Of a stretch of DNA of 64,000 bases, positions 11,782 to 25,115 are shown one piece after another. Below the pieces are notes generated by a model, which did not search any database, was not told where the DNA came from, and saw only the letters and a program-made list of their open reading frames with translations. Each line of letters starts with the position of its first letter. The first letter of the stretch is position 1. Source of the DNA: Prochlorococcus marinus str. MIT 9302 (GTDB lineage: Bacteria > Cyanobacteriota > Cyanobacteriia > PCC-6307 > Cyanobiaceae). The stretch lies in assembly GCF_000759975.1 (NCBI RefSeq), contig NZ_JNAM01000011.1:310001-374000 (forward strand), written 5' to 3'. Position numbers and translations under genes: made by a program.

Positions 11782-13350
11782 ATGAAAGAAAATTTATCAG
11801 GAACTCTTGCTATTGATCTAGGAAATACCAACACTGTATTAGCTTTTCAAGATCAAAAAGATATAAATACTATTTTAGTTGAAATACCGAATATTACATC
11901 ATCTCCTGGAGTTATCCCTTCCGCAGTTTGGTACGAGGAGCCTTCAAAGATATTAAAAATTGGCGTAAGTGCTTTAAAGATGAGGGATAGATCTAATTCA
12001 GATATGTATTTTCATTCAAATTTCAAAAGATTAATTGGAAATCCTATTGAAAAAATTAATCAAAAAAATATTTTAAACCCTAAGGAATGTGGCGAAAAAT
12101 TTTTTAAATTTTTGTGGGCAAACATTCCTAAACAATATGAAATCAAGAGACTTGTTTTAACTGCTCCTATTGATACATACAAGGGTTATAGAGAATGGTT
12201 AGTTACCCTTTGTGGAAAAGTATATGTAGATGAAATAGCGCTAGTTGATGAACCTACCGCCGCAAGTTTAGGAATTAATGTACCATTTGGCTCAAAAATT
12301 ATGACATTAGATATTGGAGGAAGCACAATAGATATGAATATAGTAAAGATAGAAGGAGGAGAAGGTAAATCTGGGCCAATAGCTGAATTATTGAAATTCA
12401 GAGGAAATGATGTAAGCTCAATTTCAAAACAAAAAATAAGGTGTGCTGAAATAATCAGTAAAAGTGGCTCAAAAATTGGAGGTAAAGATATTGATCAATG
12501 GATCGTTGATTTCTTTTTACCTGATAATAAATATGCAATTAATCTTTTAAAGGCAGAAGAAATTAAATGTAAACTCAGCTCATCTGCAATTAAATATGAA
12601 GATAAATATCCAACAAAGTTTTCAACTGAAGAATATCAAGAAAAAGAATTTTTCCTGAGTAGAAAAATATTTGAGAAAATTATTATTGAGAATAATTTCA
12701 TTAATCATCTTAACTCCTTACTTAAAGATTTATTAAATGAAGCAAGAGGAAAATATTGCACAGTAGATGATTTAAGTGCAATCATTTTGGTTGGAGGGGG
12801 GACTCAAATACCATTAATTAAAGAATGGATAACAAAAAAGATTCCGGAAATTCAAATAAAGTCCCCTCCTCCAATTGAATCAATAGCGTTAGGAGCTTTA
12901 GCAATGACTCCAGGCGTAAAAATTAAAGACATTTTAAACAAAGGTTTATCCATAAGGTTATTAAATAAAAGGGAGAAAACACACTTCTGGCATCCTATTT
13001 TTTGCAAAGGTCAAACATGGCCAACTGACAACCCATTTAAATTAATCCTTCAAGCCAGTAAAATTAATCAAAAAATATTTGAAATAGTTATTGGAGAAAC
13101 AAAAAAAGAAAGAGAATATGATGTGATTTTTGATAATGGATTACCAAAATTAGCAGAGGTTCAAAGTGAAGAAGAAATTATTAAGTGGGACAAAAAACCA
13201 CTACAAATCTTACTAAAAGATAATTGTAATATTGGGGAAGACAACTTAATACTTTTCTTTAAAATATCTAAAAAAGCAGATTTAATAGTTAATTGTTTTG
13301 ATATGAAAGATGAATTTTTAGGAGAATATAATTTAGGGAATATCTACTAA
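11782..13350 (+). CDS. Hsp70/DnaK-like ATPase
   Basis: The 522-residue product has the actin-like ATPase fold of Hsp70: phosphate-1 motif LAIDLGNTNTVLAF (about 9-22), VDEPTAASLG (about 155-164), phosphate-2 motif TLDIGGSTIDMNIV (about 174-187) and adenosine motif ILVGGGTQIP (about 335-344). The C-terminal part (from about 390) is shorter than in DnaK and lacks a lid-like helical end, so it is a divergent Hsp70 paralog and not dnaK itself. A chaperone-type role in the cytoplasm is inferred. It is divergent from rpoZ and convergent with pyrR. Confidence 0.8.
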   Translation: MKENLSGTLAIDLGNTNTVLAFQDQKDINTILVEIPNITSSPGVIPSAVWYEEPSKILKIGVSALKMRDRSNSDMYFHSNFKRLIGNPIEKINQKNILNPKECGEKFFKFLWANIPKQYEIKRLVLTAPIDTYKGYREWLVTLCGKVYVDEIALVDEPTAASLGINVPFGSKIMTLDIGGSTIDMNIVKIEGGEGKSGPIAELLKFRGNDVSSISKQKIRCAEIISKSGSKIGGKDIDQWIVDFFLPDNKYAINLLKAEEIKCKLSSSAIKYEDKYPTKFSTEEYQEKEFFLSRKIFEKIIIENNFINHLNSLLKDLLNEARGKYCTVDDLSAIILVGGGTQIPLIKEWITKKIPEIQIKSPPPIESIALGALAMTPGVKIKDILNKGLSIRLLNKREKTHFWHPIFCKGQTWPTDNPFKLILQASKINQKIFEIVIGETKKEREYDVIFDNGLPKLAEVQSEEEIIKWDKKPLQILLKDNCNIGEDNLILFFKISKKADLIVNCFDMKDEFLGEYNLGNIY

Positions 13351-13357
13351 ATCATAA

Positions 13358-13894
13358 CTACTCAAGAAAAACTCCTTCTTCATTATCAACATTATTTAAA
13401 CGTAAACTAATACTTTCATTTTTACTGGTTGGAACTCTTTTACCGCAAAAATCTGGCTGAATAGGTAATTCTCTATGGCCTCTATCTACCATTACTAACA
13501 ACATAACTCTTTGAGGTCTCCCCCATGAATAAAGAGCATCAATTGCAGCTCTAATTGTTCTACCTGTATAAATCACGTCATCTATTAAAAGAATTTCTTG
13601 TTTCTCAATAGGAGTTGGAATATCAGTTACCTTTATTAAACGAGTTCCAACTCTATTTTGATCATCTCTATAAAAAGTTGGATCGATTGTTCCTTTTCTT
13701 ATTTTTACACCTGTCTTAGAGAAGAATTCTTTTTCTAGAACCTCTGCCATATCAATTCCTCTTGTAGGAATACCAATCAAAAGGAGGTTATCCAGGTTTT
13801 TCACTTTTTCAATAATTTCGGAAGTTAAACGTGCAAATGTTTTCCTAAGCTCAACTTCATTAAGTATTACGATCCTTTTTGTTTTATTGGACAT
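13358..13894 (-). CDS. pyrR: PyrR, pyrimidine operon regulator / uracil phosphoribosyltransferase
   Basis: The 178-residue product is a type I phosphoribosyltransferase. The PRPP-binding motif ILLIDDVIYTGRTIRAA occupies residues 101-117, preceded by LLIGIPTRGIDMA. PyrR converts uracil and PRPP to UMP; in some bacteria it also binds pyr leader RNA, but no pyr genes or leader are next to it here. The length is typical. It converges on the Hsp70-like gene. Confidence 0.88.
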   Translation of the reverse strand: MSNKTKRIVILNEVELRKTFARLTSEIIEKVKNLDNLLLIGIPTRGIDMAEVLEKEFFSKTGVKIRKGTIDPTFYRDDQNRVGTRLIKVTDIPTPIEKQEILLIDDVIYTGRTIRAAIDALYSWGRPQRVMLLVMVDRGHRELPIQPDFCGKRVPTSKNESISLRLNNVDNEEGVFLE

Positions 13895-14032
13895 GATTTA
13901 TCAATAAATAAAATTCGTTCAATATTTTCATAAATTAGCAAAAGCTAACTATTTTAAATATAAATTGTTAAAGAGTAACGTTTGAAGCTAGATTTAAGAT
14001 TGGATCACTTAAAAAATGAAATTGATATAAAT

Positions 14033-15655
14033 ATGTCAAAGATTAGCAGCAAAAGTATAAATAAATTAAGTGTTCCTCAGAGCCCTGTAGTTCTTGCAAT
14101 ACTAGATGGTTGGGGATATCGAGAAGATAAATCAGACAATGCCATAAAAAGTGCTAGAACACCAATCATGGATTCATTGTGGCATGCTTACCCTCACACT
14201 CTTATAAGCGCTAGTGGCTCTGATGTAGGTCTCCCAGATGGTCAAATGGGTAACTCCGAGGTAGGACACCTTACTATTGGTTCGGGAAGAATAATTCAAC
14301 AAGAACTTGTAAGGATTTCAAATGTTGTTAAAAATAATCAGTTGTGCATAATAGATGAGTTAAATGAGATGGCTGATTCATTAAAGAAAAACAACTCTAC
14401 TTTGCATATTACGGGATTATGTTCTGATGGAGGCGTACATAGTCATATTGATCATCTATTAGGATTAATAAAGTGGGCATCTGATAATGGCATCAAAAAA
14501 GTAGCAATACATATTATTACTGATGGAAGAGATACTCCTTCAAAAAGTGCATCTAAATATTTAAATCAAATAGAGTCATGCATAAAAAAATTCAATACAG
14601 GTGAAATAGCCTCTATATGCGGAAGATACTGGATAATGGATAGAAATCTTTTATGGGAAAGAACAGAAAAAGCATTTGCTAATTTAACTGATCCAGATAT
14701 TAAAGTAACAAATATTTCTCCTCTGGATTACGTAAAACAAAGTTACGAAAATAATATAACTGATGAATTTATAGAGCCTATAAGAATGTCTGAAAACTAT
14801 CTTAAAGATGGAGATAGTTTAATTTGCTTTAACTTCCGTCCAGATAGAGCAAGACAAATCATCAAATCACTTTCAGAGAAGGAATTCTCAGAATTCAAAA
14901 GAAAAGTCGTTCCAAACTTAGATTTAGTTACTTTTACTCAATATGACCAAAATTTCTCGGTAAAAGTAGCGTTTCCTCCTGAGTCTCTTAATAATTTTAT
15001 AGGGCAAATAGTGTCAGAAAATGGACTCAAGCAATACAGAACAGCAGAAACAGAAAAATATCCTCACGTAACATATTTTTTCAATGGAGGAGTAGAAATC
15101 CCGTTACCAGGCGAAGAGAGATATTTGATTCCATCTCCAAGAGTTGCAACTTATGATATGGAACCAGAAATGTCTGCAGAAGAACTAACTATAAGTTGCT
15201 CTAGAGCCATAAAAAGTGGGGACTATGCTTTTATAGTAATCAATTTTGCTAATCCTGATATGGTGGGTCACACAGGTAACATGAATGCAACAATAAAAGC
15301 TATAGAAACAGTCGATAAATGTATAGGTCAGATAGTTAATGCTACTGGAGAAATGGGTGGAAGCATTGTCATCACAGCTGATCATGGGAATGCAGAGGTA
15401 ATGAAAGGTCCAGCTGGAGAACCATGGACGGCTCACACTATAAACAAAGTTCCCTTAATTTTTATTGAGGGTGAAAAAAGAAAAATCCCTAATATGGGAA
15501 ATGAGATTTATTTAAGAGACAATGCAGGCTTAGCAGATATTGCACCAACATTATTACAATTATTAAATCTCCCAATTCCAAAAGAAATGACAGGAAAATC
15601 CCTAATTAAAGAAATTGAATTAAAAGGTTATAATAAGGTCGTACAACACGTTTAA
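14033..15655 (+). CDS. gpmI: Cofactor-independent phosphoglycerate mutase
   Basis: The 540-residue enzyme interconverts 3- and 2-phosphoglycerate using two Mn ions. DGWG (25-28) and the catalytic serine in GNSEVGH (Ser75) are present, as are C-terminal metal ligands in [12 protein letters not shown] and ITADHGNAE. The ATG at 14033 is preferred over an in-frame TTG 17 codons upstream, since the usual N-terminus is a short hydrophilic stretch before [11 protein letters not shown]. secG follows 23 bases later and is probably co-transcribed. Confidence 0.92.
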   Translation: MSKISSKSINKLSVPQSPVVLAILDGWGYREDKSDNAIKSARTPIMDSLWHAYPHTLISASGSDVGLPDGQMGNSEVGHLTIGSGRIIQQELVRISNVVKNNQLCIIDELNEMADSLKKNNSTLHITGLCSDGGVHSHIDHLLGLIKWASDNGIKKVAIHIITDGRDTPSKSASKYLNQIESCIKKFNTGEIASICGRYWIMDRNLLWERTEKAFANLTDPDIKVTNISPLDYVKQSYENNITDEFIEPIRMSENYLKDGDSLICFNFRPDRARQIIKSLSEKEFSEFKRKVVPNLDLVTFTQYDQNFSVKVAFPPESLNNFIGQIVSENGLKQYRTAETEKYPHVTYFFNGGVEIPLPGEERYLIPSPRVATYDMEPEMSAEELTISCSRAIKSGDYAFIVINFANPDMVGHTGNMNATIKAIETVDKCIGQIVNATGEMGGSIVITADHGNAEVMKGPAGEPWTAHTINKVPLIFIEGEKRKIPNMGNEIYLRDNAGLADIAPTLLQLLNLPIPKEMTGKSLIKEIELKGYNKVVQHV

Positions 15656-15678
15656 AGTTAATACAAGCTTTTCAAGTA

Positions 15679-15906
15679 ATGATTCAAGTTTTAAGTTGGA
15701 TATGGGTTTTTTCTGGAGTTCTTCTAATCTTTCTTGTTTTACTTCATAGTCCTAAAGGTGATGGAATGGGAGGAATAGCTGCCAGTGGAAGCTCTATGTT
15801 CAATAGCGCCAGTAGTGCAGAAGCCTCTCTTAACAAAATAACTTGGACTTTTTTAGTTATATTTTTGTCACTGGCAATTATTCTTAGTGCTGGCTGGATT
15901 GCATAA
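15679..15906 (+). CDS. secG: Preprotein translocase subunit SecG
   Basis: The 75-residue product has two membrane helices (about 4-22 and 53-72) joined by a glycine/serine-rich loop (KGDGMGGIAASGSSMFNSAS), the standard SecG architecture. It is an accessory subunit of SecYEG in the plasma or thylakoid membrane. It lies directly behind gpmI and ends before a bidirectional terminator shared with groEL. Confidence 0.88.
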   Translation: MIQVLSWIWVFSGVLLIFLVLLHSPKGDGMGGIAASGSSMFNSASSAEASLNKITWTFLVIFLSLAIILSAGWIA

Positions 15907-15915
15907 AAATCGAAC

Positions 15916-15951
15916 AAAAAAAAGAGGGATCATACAAAATGATCCCTCTTT
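15916..15951. terminator. Bidirectional terminator between secG and groEL
   Basis: AAAGAGGGATCAT (15921-15933) pairs perfectly with ATGATCCCTCTTT (15939-15951) around ACAAA. An A-run on the left provides a U-tract for groEL transcripts on the minus strand. The plus strand has only TTT after the stem, so it is weaker for secG. Confidence 0.9.
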
Positions 15952-15979
15952 GAAATGTTATTTATTAACTATTATTTAG

Positions 15980-17644
<1,665 letters not shown>

Positions 17645-17668
17645 TTAATAATTTTTGAAACAGATATC

Positions 17669-17980
17669 TTAGCCGACTACAGCTAAAATATCTTTTTCTG
17701 AGAGCAAGACATATTCATCTCCTCCCAATTTAATGTCTGTTCCAGCATATTTGCTGTATAAGACTTTATCGCCAATACTCACTTCTGGAGTTTGTCGAGA
17801 ACCGTCGTCATTAAGTTTCCCAGGACCTACCTGAGCAACTTCTCCTACCTGTGGTTTTTCTTTAGCTGTATCAGGCAAAAGAATGCCCCCAGCAGTTTTT
17901 TCCTCAGATGCGGAAACTTTAATAAATATTCTATCTCCCAGTGGTTTTACTGTAGAGACTGTAAGTGAAACAGCTGCCAT
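17669..17980 (-). CDS. groES: 10 kDa chaperonin GroES
   Basis: The 103-residue co-chaperonin shows [12 protein letters not shown], the mobile loop around [20 protein letters not shown], and the roof/base motif [20 protein letters not shown]. It caps GroEL. It is first in the operon, 51 bases before groEL, and divergent from atpD. Confidence 0.95.
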   Translation of the reverse strand: MAAVSLTVSTVKPLGDRIFIKVSASEEKTAGGILLPDTAKEKPQVGEVAQVGPGKLNDDGSRQTPEVSIGDKVLYSKYAGTDIKLGGDEYVLLSEKDILAVVG

Positions 17981-19662
<1,682 letters not shown>

Positions 19663-19702
19663 ATATCCAAAAATATTTTTAACCTTCAATAATTTTAAAT
19701 TA

Positions 19703-20107
19703 ATGTCAATTTCTCTTAAGGTTTTAGCTCCTAACAAAAATGTTTATCAAGGCGAAGCTGAAGAAGTGATTCTTCCTAGCACTACTGGGCAACTAGGTGT
19801 GCTTCCGGGACACATTTCTTTAGTTACAGCTATAGATATTGGCGTTTTAAGGCTAAGAATGAATTCTCAGTGGAAATCAATAGCTTTAATGGGAGGCTTC
19901 GCTGAAATTGAATCAGACGAAGTCATAGTTTTAGTAAACAATGCGGAAATTGGATCCGAGATTGATGTTCAAAATGCTGAACAAGAACTTAAAGAAGCAA
20001 AATTAGCAATAAGTAAATTCTCTGAAAATGAAAAAAATCCAGAGAAAATTAAAGCTCTTCAAGAGATTTCAAAAGCTGAGGCAAGGATTCAAGCTGCAAA
20101 AAACTAA
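19703..20107 (+). CDS. atpC: ATP synthase F1 subunit epsilon
   Basis: The 134-residue subunit has the N-terminal beta-sandwich ([20 protein letters not shown], then [16 protein letters not shown]) and a C-terminal helical hairpin with AEQELKEAK. It lies 40 bases after atpD in the same operon. Epsilon couples gamma rotation and restrains ATP hydrolysis. Confidence 0.95.
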   Translation: MSISLKVLAPNKNVYQGEAEEVILPSTTGQLGVLPGHISLVTAIDIGVLRLRMNSQWKSIALMGGFAEIESDEVIVLVNNAEIGSEIDVQNAEQELKEAKLAISKFSENEKNPEKIKALQEISKAEARIQAAKN

Positions 20108-20110
20108 TAA

Positions 20111-20587
20111 TTATGCGGTTCCACAAAAAGTTACTTCAGGAAACTTTAGTTTGGCTTCTTCTAATTTTTTAGTTTTACCCTCTTCTTGCCAATAATTTAT
20201 TACTTCTGTCGCTTTATTCAATATTTCCACTCTCTCATTATCTGTAATCCAACTTTTATTCTCTAGTTCGCTTTTTAATTTCTCCCAAGCGTCATCTCTT
20301 GGCCAAAAATAATAAGCAGTTAAAGGGCTTGGCCCTCCCCCTACTATTTGATCAACAGCTAAAGCAACATTATCAGGCAACCACAACACTTTAATTATGA
20401 ATCTTCCTTCATCAGGTTTGGGGGTATAACCAGTAGGTACTCCATCTTCATCAATTGTAGCCGCAGCCATTACAGCTGTAGCACCCAACATTCCTGAATT
20501 CGGAGAGGGATTTTTAGAATTTGAAGAGTCACTGTTTTTTGCGTTTTTTTCTGCTGAATTTTGATTTAATTTATCTGATGAGGACAT
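20111..20587 (-). CDS. Ribosomal protein PSRP-3 (Ycf65-like)
   Basis: The 158-residue product has a low-complexity Ser/Asn-rich head (1-32) and a conserved domain from about residue 60: [20 protein letters not shown], then [20 protein letters not shown] and [13 protein letters not shown]. This is the signature of PSRP-3/Ycf65, a small-subunit ribosomal protein of cyanobacteria and plastids. The long head is a variable extension. It converges on atpC with a gap of only three bases. Confidence 0.85.
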   Translation of the reverse strand: MSSSDKLNQNSAEKNAKNSDSSNSKNPSPNSGMLGATAVMAAATIDEDGVPTGYTPKPDEGRFIIKVLWLPDNVALAVDQIVGGGPSPLTAYYFWPRDDAWEKLKSELENKSWITDNERVEILNKATEVINYWQEEGKTKKLEEAKLKFPEVTFCGTA

Positions 20588-20693
20588 TCACTTATTTATG
20601 TTCAATAATTAATTTATCAGTTTATGGTCACATTTTGATTGATTTATTCAAAACTTCTTGATTTTAGTTATTGATAATTTTTAAACAGGATTT

Positions 20694-20852
20694 TTATCTA
20701 TCATGAGAAACTTGATAAAAATCATAAATTGTAGCTTCCAGTGAGTCCCAAAGATCTTTAGGGATATCGTTTTCTTCTGCAAACATTCCAAGCTGGCTGG
20801 CCAAACCTCTTGCTTGAGAGAGTTTCGCATCATATGAATCTGACTTATTCAT
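20694..20852 (-). CDS. Small hypothetical protein, 52 residues
   Basis: ATG at 20852, TAA at 20694. The product begins MNKSDSYDAKLSQARGLASQ and continues with LGMFAEENDIPKDLWDSLEA. It is acidic, soluble and apparently helical, with no cysteine. It lies between PSRP-3 and pepP on the same strand. The composition looks clearly coding, and such short acidic proteins are conserved in picocyanobacteria. The function is unknown. Confidence 0.65.
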   Translation of the reverse strand: MNKSDSYDAKLSQARGLASQLGMFAEENDIPKDLWDSLEATIYDFYQVSHDR

Positions 20853-20906
20853 TTTTGAATTTTAAACTTAATAAAAAATAAATCTATTAACTAGATAAGT
20901 CAAATT

Positions 20907-22232
20907 TTAAAATTCTAAATCAGAAATTTCTTTAAGTGCAGCAATACTTAAAACTTCAGGATTTGTATCTTTGACAAGGATATCATCTTCAATTCTTATC
21001 CCAATACCTTTCCATATCTCATCAATGATGGGTTGTCCTTCAGGGACTGGGATCCTGTCACTTATATAAATTCCAGGTTCTACTGTAAGAATCATTCCAT
21101 TCTGTAATGGAACTTCATAGTCTCCCATTCTGTATGCTCCAACATCATGAACATCTAAACCGAGCCAATGACCAGTTCTATGCATGTAAAGATGTTTATA
21201 TGATTGATTCTCAATTATTTCCTCAGTACTGCCCGACAATAATCCGATTTCTTTTAATCCTTCTATTAAAATTCTTAAAGCTACATTATGCACAGTACTC
21301 GAATTTGATCCACTTACAGCACTTTTAATTGCAGTTTTCTGGGCACTCAATACAATTTCGTAAATAACTTTTTGTTCTTTAGAAAATTTTCCGCTTATGG
21401 GAATAGTCCTTGTTATGTCTCCATTGTAATAATCAACTAATGAACATCCAGCATCCACCAACAATAAATCCCCCTTATTCAAAGGTGCGTTATTTGATGT
21501 GTAATGCAAAATACATGCATTATCTCCTGAAGCAACAATAGAATTATAAGCAGGGCCTCTCGCCCCTTTTTCCAAAAAGAATCCCTCTAAAAGCCCCTGA
21601 ATTTGTCTTTCATTTTTCTTAAATGAGATAGATTCTCTAACTAGTTCATGAGCTTCTGCTGAAATTTGTACAGCCTCTTTCATTCTCTTAATTTCAAAAT
21701 CACTTTTAATTAATCTCATCTCATTTAAATAAATTTCTGGGGATTTTATAGAATTTGCACCAATCCCCAATCTTGATCGATTTTCAAGTTGTTGTGAAAA
21801 TATCTCTAGTACTATTTTCTCAATTAATGGATGCTTACCAATTGAAAAAACAAGTTCATCAGAACCATTTATATAACTTGGAAGTAAATCTCTAAGTTCA
21901 TTTATTGAGTGAGCCTTATCAGCATTAAATTCTTTTTCAGCTCCTTCTAAACCCCACCTAAAGCCATGCCAAACCTCGCTAATAACATCTTTAGGAGCTA
22001 CAAACAAAATAAATCTCTCTCCTTCTGGTTTATGCGATAAGAAAAGAGCAATCGCATCCGGCTCATCAAAACCAGTTAAATACCAAAAATCACTATCTTG
22101 TCTAAAAGGATATTCACAATCAGCATGATGCTTTACAAGATGAGCTCCAGGGATGATAGCTGCTTTACCATCTAATTTATTTAAGAAAATTTTTCTTCTT
22201 TCTTCAAAAACTTTATTATCAGGTTTAAACAT
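20907..22232 (-). CDS. pepP: Xaa-Pro aminopeptidase P
   Basis: The 441-residue product is a pita-bread-fold metallopeptidase of the M24B group. It has an N-terminal AMP_N domain (RRKIFLNKL, FRQDSDFWYLTGFDEPDA) and a C-terminal catalytic domain with the metal-binding residues in LLVDAGCSL / YNGDITRTIP, HRTGHWLGLDVHD, TVEPGIYI and IRIEDDIL. It removes N-terminal residues before proline in the cytoplasm. It is divergent from the CNNM-type gene with a short shared promoter region. Confidence 0.9.
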   Translation of the reverse strand: MFKPDNKVFEERRKIFLNKLDGKAAIIPGAHLVKHHADCEYPFRQDSDFWYLTGFDEPDAIALFLSHKPEGERFILFVAPKDVISEVWHGFRWGLEGAEKEFNADKAHSINELRDLLPSYINGSDELVFSIGKHPLIEKIVLEIFSQQLENRSRLGIGANSIKSPEIYLNEMRLIKSDFEIKRMKEAVQISAEAHELVRESISFKKNERQIQGLLEGFFLEKGARGPAYNSIVASGDNACILHYTSNNAPLNKGDLLLVDAGCSLVDYYNGDITRTIPISGKFSKEQKVIYEIVLSAQKTAIKSAVSGSNSSTVHNVALRILIEGLKEIGLLSGSTEEIIENQSYKHLYMHRTGHWLGLDVHDVGAYRMGDYEVPLQNGMILTVEPGIYISDRIPVPEGQPIIDEIWKGIGIRIEDDILVKDTNPEVLSIAALKEISDLEF

Positions 22233-22306
22233 AAATTGTGTATTGGCGTGTTTTAAAAAAAAATGGAAGAATGAATTAAAACAGATTTAGTACCTAATCT
22301 ATTTTA

Positions 22307-23290
22307 ATGGAACCAAGTGTTTACGGTTTAATTCTACTTATTATTATCATCTTAATTGGGTCAGCATGTTGTTCGGGAGTAGAAGCGGCTTTTTTAGCTG
22401 TAAATTCAATTAGAATTCTAGAAATAGCCTCAAGACAAAAGCCAAAAAGTTCCGCGAATCAACTCCTTAAACTTAGGAAACATCTTGGAAGAACATTAAC
22501 TGTAATTACTATTACTAATAATGGATTTAATATAATAGGAAGTCTAATTTTGGGTGTATACGGAGCATTGGTAATTAATAGCAGTTATGGCTTAACACTG
22601 TTTTCAATTGTTTTTTATATGTTAGTCGTCTTAGTTGGAGAAGTACTACCAAAAGCTCTTGGTACAAGATTTTCAGTCCAAATAGCATTATTATCCGTTC
22701 CAATTCTGAGAATATTAAATACTTTAATGAAGCCATTCTTAATATTAATAGAGCAAATATTTCCAGTTATTACGGCAGAAAATGAAATTTCAACTGATGA
22801 AGCAGAAATTAGACAAATGGCGAAAATCGGGAGTCAAAAAGGTTTAATAGAAGCTGATGAGGCAGCAATGATATTTAAGGTTTTTCAATTAAATGATTTA
22901 AAAGCTAAAGATTTAATGATCCCCAGGGTATCAGCACCCTGTCTTGATGGGTCTTCAAATCTTGATCAAATTTCAAAACTAATAATGTCAGATAACTCCC
23001 CTTGGTGGGTTATTTTGGGAGATAAAGTTGACAAAATACAAGGAGTAGTTAAGCGTGAGATCATGTTAGAAGAATTAATTAATGGGGGAAATAAAAAATC
23101 ATTATCAGAAATTTGCGAACCTGTGGACTACATTCCCGAAATGATTAAGGCAGATCAATTATTAACAAGATTTGACAAGAACCATAAAGGAGTGAAAGTA
23201 GTAGTAGATGAATTTGGAGGATTCGTGGGAATTATCGGAGCGGAAGCTGTTTTATCTGTATTAGCTGGTTGGTGGAAAAATAAATTATGA
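22307..23290 (+). CDS. CNNM/CorC-type transport protein (DUF21 plus CBS domains)
   Basis: The 327-residue protein has a DUF21/CNNM membrane domain (helices at about 5-25, 68-90, 94-118 and 125-145; motif GSACCSGVEAAFLAVNS) followed by a CBS pair from about 200 (LKAKDLMIPRVSAPCL, WWVILGDKVDKIQGVV, VVVDEFGGFVGII). It lacks the C-terminal CorC_HlyC domain of longer homologues. The family is linked to magnesium or cobalt efflux. Its stop overlaps the start of the GTPase gene by four bases. Confidence 0.82.
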   Translation: MEPSVYGLILLIIIILIGSACCSGVEAAFLAVNSIRILEIASRQKPKSSANQLLKLRKHLGRTLTVITITNNGFNIIGSLILGVYGALVINSSYGLTLFSIVFYMLVVLVGEVLPKALGTRFSVQIALLSVPILRILNTLMKPFLILIEQIFPVITAENEISTDEAEIRQMAKIGSQKGLIEADEAAMIFKVFQLNDLKAKDLMIPRVSAPCLDGSSNLDQISKLIMSDNSPWWVILGDKVDKIQGVVKREIMLEELINGGNKKSLSEICEPVDYIPEMIKADQLLTRFDKNHKGVKVVVDEFGGFVGIIGAEAVLSVLAGWWKNKL

Positions 23291-24528
23291 AACAATTGAA
23301 AATTAATAAAAATTATTTTCTTTTAAAAAATTGGTGGGAGAATATTGATCTTACCAACTATGAAAAAAGTTTTTTTAATAGAGAAATAATTTCTTTTAAT
23401 CAACAACTTTTTAGGCTCAAAGAAAAAAAAATAAGAATTAGCGCATATGGTAAATCAGGCGTAGGTAAATCCTCTGTGTTAAATTCTTTATTAAAAAAAG
23501 AAATATTCAAAACAAATATTATCAATGGGGCTACAAGAGAAATACACTCGGAAGAGTGGACCCTTGAAGATCAAACTATCAATAGTATAGAGTTGATAGA
23601 TTCGCCAGGATTTGATTTCTGTAATATTAAATTCCCAGATAAGATTTACTCTTGTATAAATCATTCAGATCTTATTTTATTTATAGTTTCGGGAGATATT
23701 AATAGAAATGAATTAAGCGAAATCAGCTCCTTGATTAAAGATGGGAAAAAAATTATTGTAATTTTAAATAAAATCGATCTTTTTAAAAAAAATGAACTAA
23801 AAGAAGTAATAGAAAATATAAAATCTAAGCTTCCAAAAGATTTAAGTATTCCAATTATTATTAATCATGAAAAAAATCTTAAAAATTACATCTCAAAAAT
23901 AATAAATCAACATGGAGACATATTATTAATATTAAATTCTCTTCAATTAGCTGACAAATTGTTTCTTCAGATAAAAGAGCAAAGATTAAAAAGAAGGCAG
24001 AAATTAGCCCAGTCAACTATAGGTAAATTTTCTACCATAAAAGCATCAACAGTAGCTCTTAATCCTTTTATTTTGTTTGATGTTGCTGGTAGTTTTGCAT
24101 TAGATACTGCATTAATTAGCGAATTAAGTAAGATTTACGACTTAAATTTAAAGGGTGAATCAACAAGGAAAATATTCAAAAATATATCTATTAATAATTT
24201 ATTTTTGGGAGTTACTCAAGTTGGTATTAATACATCTTTCAATCTTATTAAGAAAGTAATTTTATTAACTGCACCTTTCACTAACGGACTATCATTACTA
24301 CCTTATGGACCTATAGCAGTTATTCAAGCAGCAATCGCAGTGCATTCTACAAAAATTCTCGGGAAATTAGCAGCTAAAGAGCTATTTATAAGAAGCAAAG
24401 TTTCGTTTAAAGAACCTTTTATAATGATTCAAAATATTACTTTTAATGAACCAGAGATTTTTAACCACATAAATATTTATTTATCAAATAGAAATTCAAA
24501 TAATAATTTTGTTAGTTTTCTGCCTTAA
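23287..24528 (+). CDS. Era/Der-like GTPase with C-terminal membrane-associated domain
   Basis: The 413-residue product has a G domain with P-loop YGKSGVGKSSV (54-64), G3 DSPGFD (about 109-114) and G4 NKID (about 160-163). The C-terminal 200 residues resemble DUF697 proteins: RQKLAQSTIGKFSTIKASTV and two hydrophobic segments (about 258-270 and 325-350). It may act at a membrane. The translational overlap with the CNNM gene and the 8-base gap to nadD place it in a four-gene operon ending with nadE. Confidence 0.75.
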   Translation: MKQLKINKNYFLLKNWWENIDLTNYEKSFFNREIISFNQQLFRLKEKKIRISAYGKSGVGKSSVLNSLLKKEIFKTNIINGATREIHSEEWTLEDQTINSIELIDSPGFDFCNIKFPDKIYSCINHSDLILFIVSGDINRNELSEISSLIKDGKKIIVILNKIDLFKKNELKEVIENIKSKLPKDLSIPIIINHEKNLKNYISKIINQHGDILLILNSLQLADKLFLQIKEQRLKRRQKLAQSTIGKFSTIKASTVALNPFILFDVAGSFALDTALISELSKIYDLNLKGESTRKIFKNISINNLFLGVTQVGINTSFNLIKKVILLTAPFTNGLSLLPYGPIAVIQAAIAVHSTKILGKLAAKELFIRSKVSFKEPFIMIQNITFNEPEIFNHINIYLSNRNSNNNFVSFLP

Positions 24529-24536
24529 AACTTGAA

Positions 24537-25115
24537 ATGGGTAAAAGCATTGCATTATTTGGTACTAGTGCAGATCCACCGACCATTGGTCATAAAAAAA
24601 TACTTGAAGAATTATCTAGAATTTATACTTTTACCATTAGTTATGTAAGCAACAACCCCAACAAAAAGCACAAAGAAGATATCACCATTCGTAGCCATTT
24701 ATTAAAAACTCTTATTGAAGATTTAGACAATCCTAAAATTTTATTTAATCAAAGAGTTAGTAGCCAATGGGCGGTGGAGTCAATCAAAAAATGTAAAGAA
24801 ATTTATGACTTTAATAATTTAGATTTTGTTATTGGTAGTGATTTAATTAAAGATATTTTATACTGGAAAAATTTTGATAAAATTATTAAGGAGGTTAGTT
24901 TTTTGATAATTTTAAGAGAAGGATATCCTGTTGAATCTAATACTCTTAAAATGTTAGAAACTTATAAAGTGAAATTTAAGATTTCAACCATACAAATTCC
25001 AGACATTTCAAGTTCTAAGTTCAGATTAAATTTTAATTACTCTACTTTACCAAAGTCATTAATAGATATTGTTAAGAAGAATAATTTATATGAATCCACT
25101 AAATTAGTTGAATGA
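24537..25115 (+). CDS. nadD: Nicotinate-nucleotide adenylyltransferase
   Basis: The 192-residue enzyme has the nucleotidylyltransferase motif FGTSADPPTIGHKKI (8-22, with TIGH as the HxGH-like site) and the C-terminal ISSSKFR motif. It forms nicotinate adenine dinucleotide from NaMN and ATP. It overlaps the start of nadE by four bases, so consecutive steps of NAD synthesis are translationally coupled. Confidence 0.88.
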   Translation: MGKSIALFGTSADPPTIGHKKILEELSRIYTFTISYVSNNPNKKHKEDITIRSHLLKTLIEDLDNPKILFNQRVSSQWAVESIKKCKEIYDFNNLDFVIGSDLIKDILYWKNFDKIIKEVSFLIILREGYPVESNTLKMLETYKVKFKISTIQIPDISSSKFRLNFNYSTLPKSLIDIVKKNNLYESTKLVE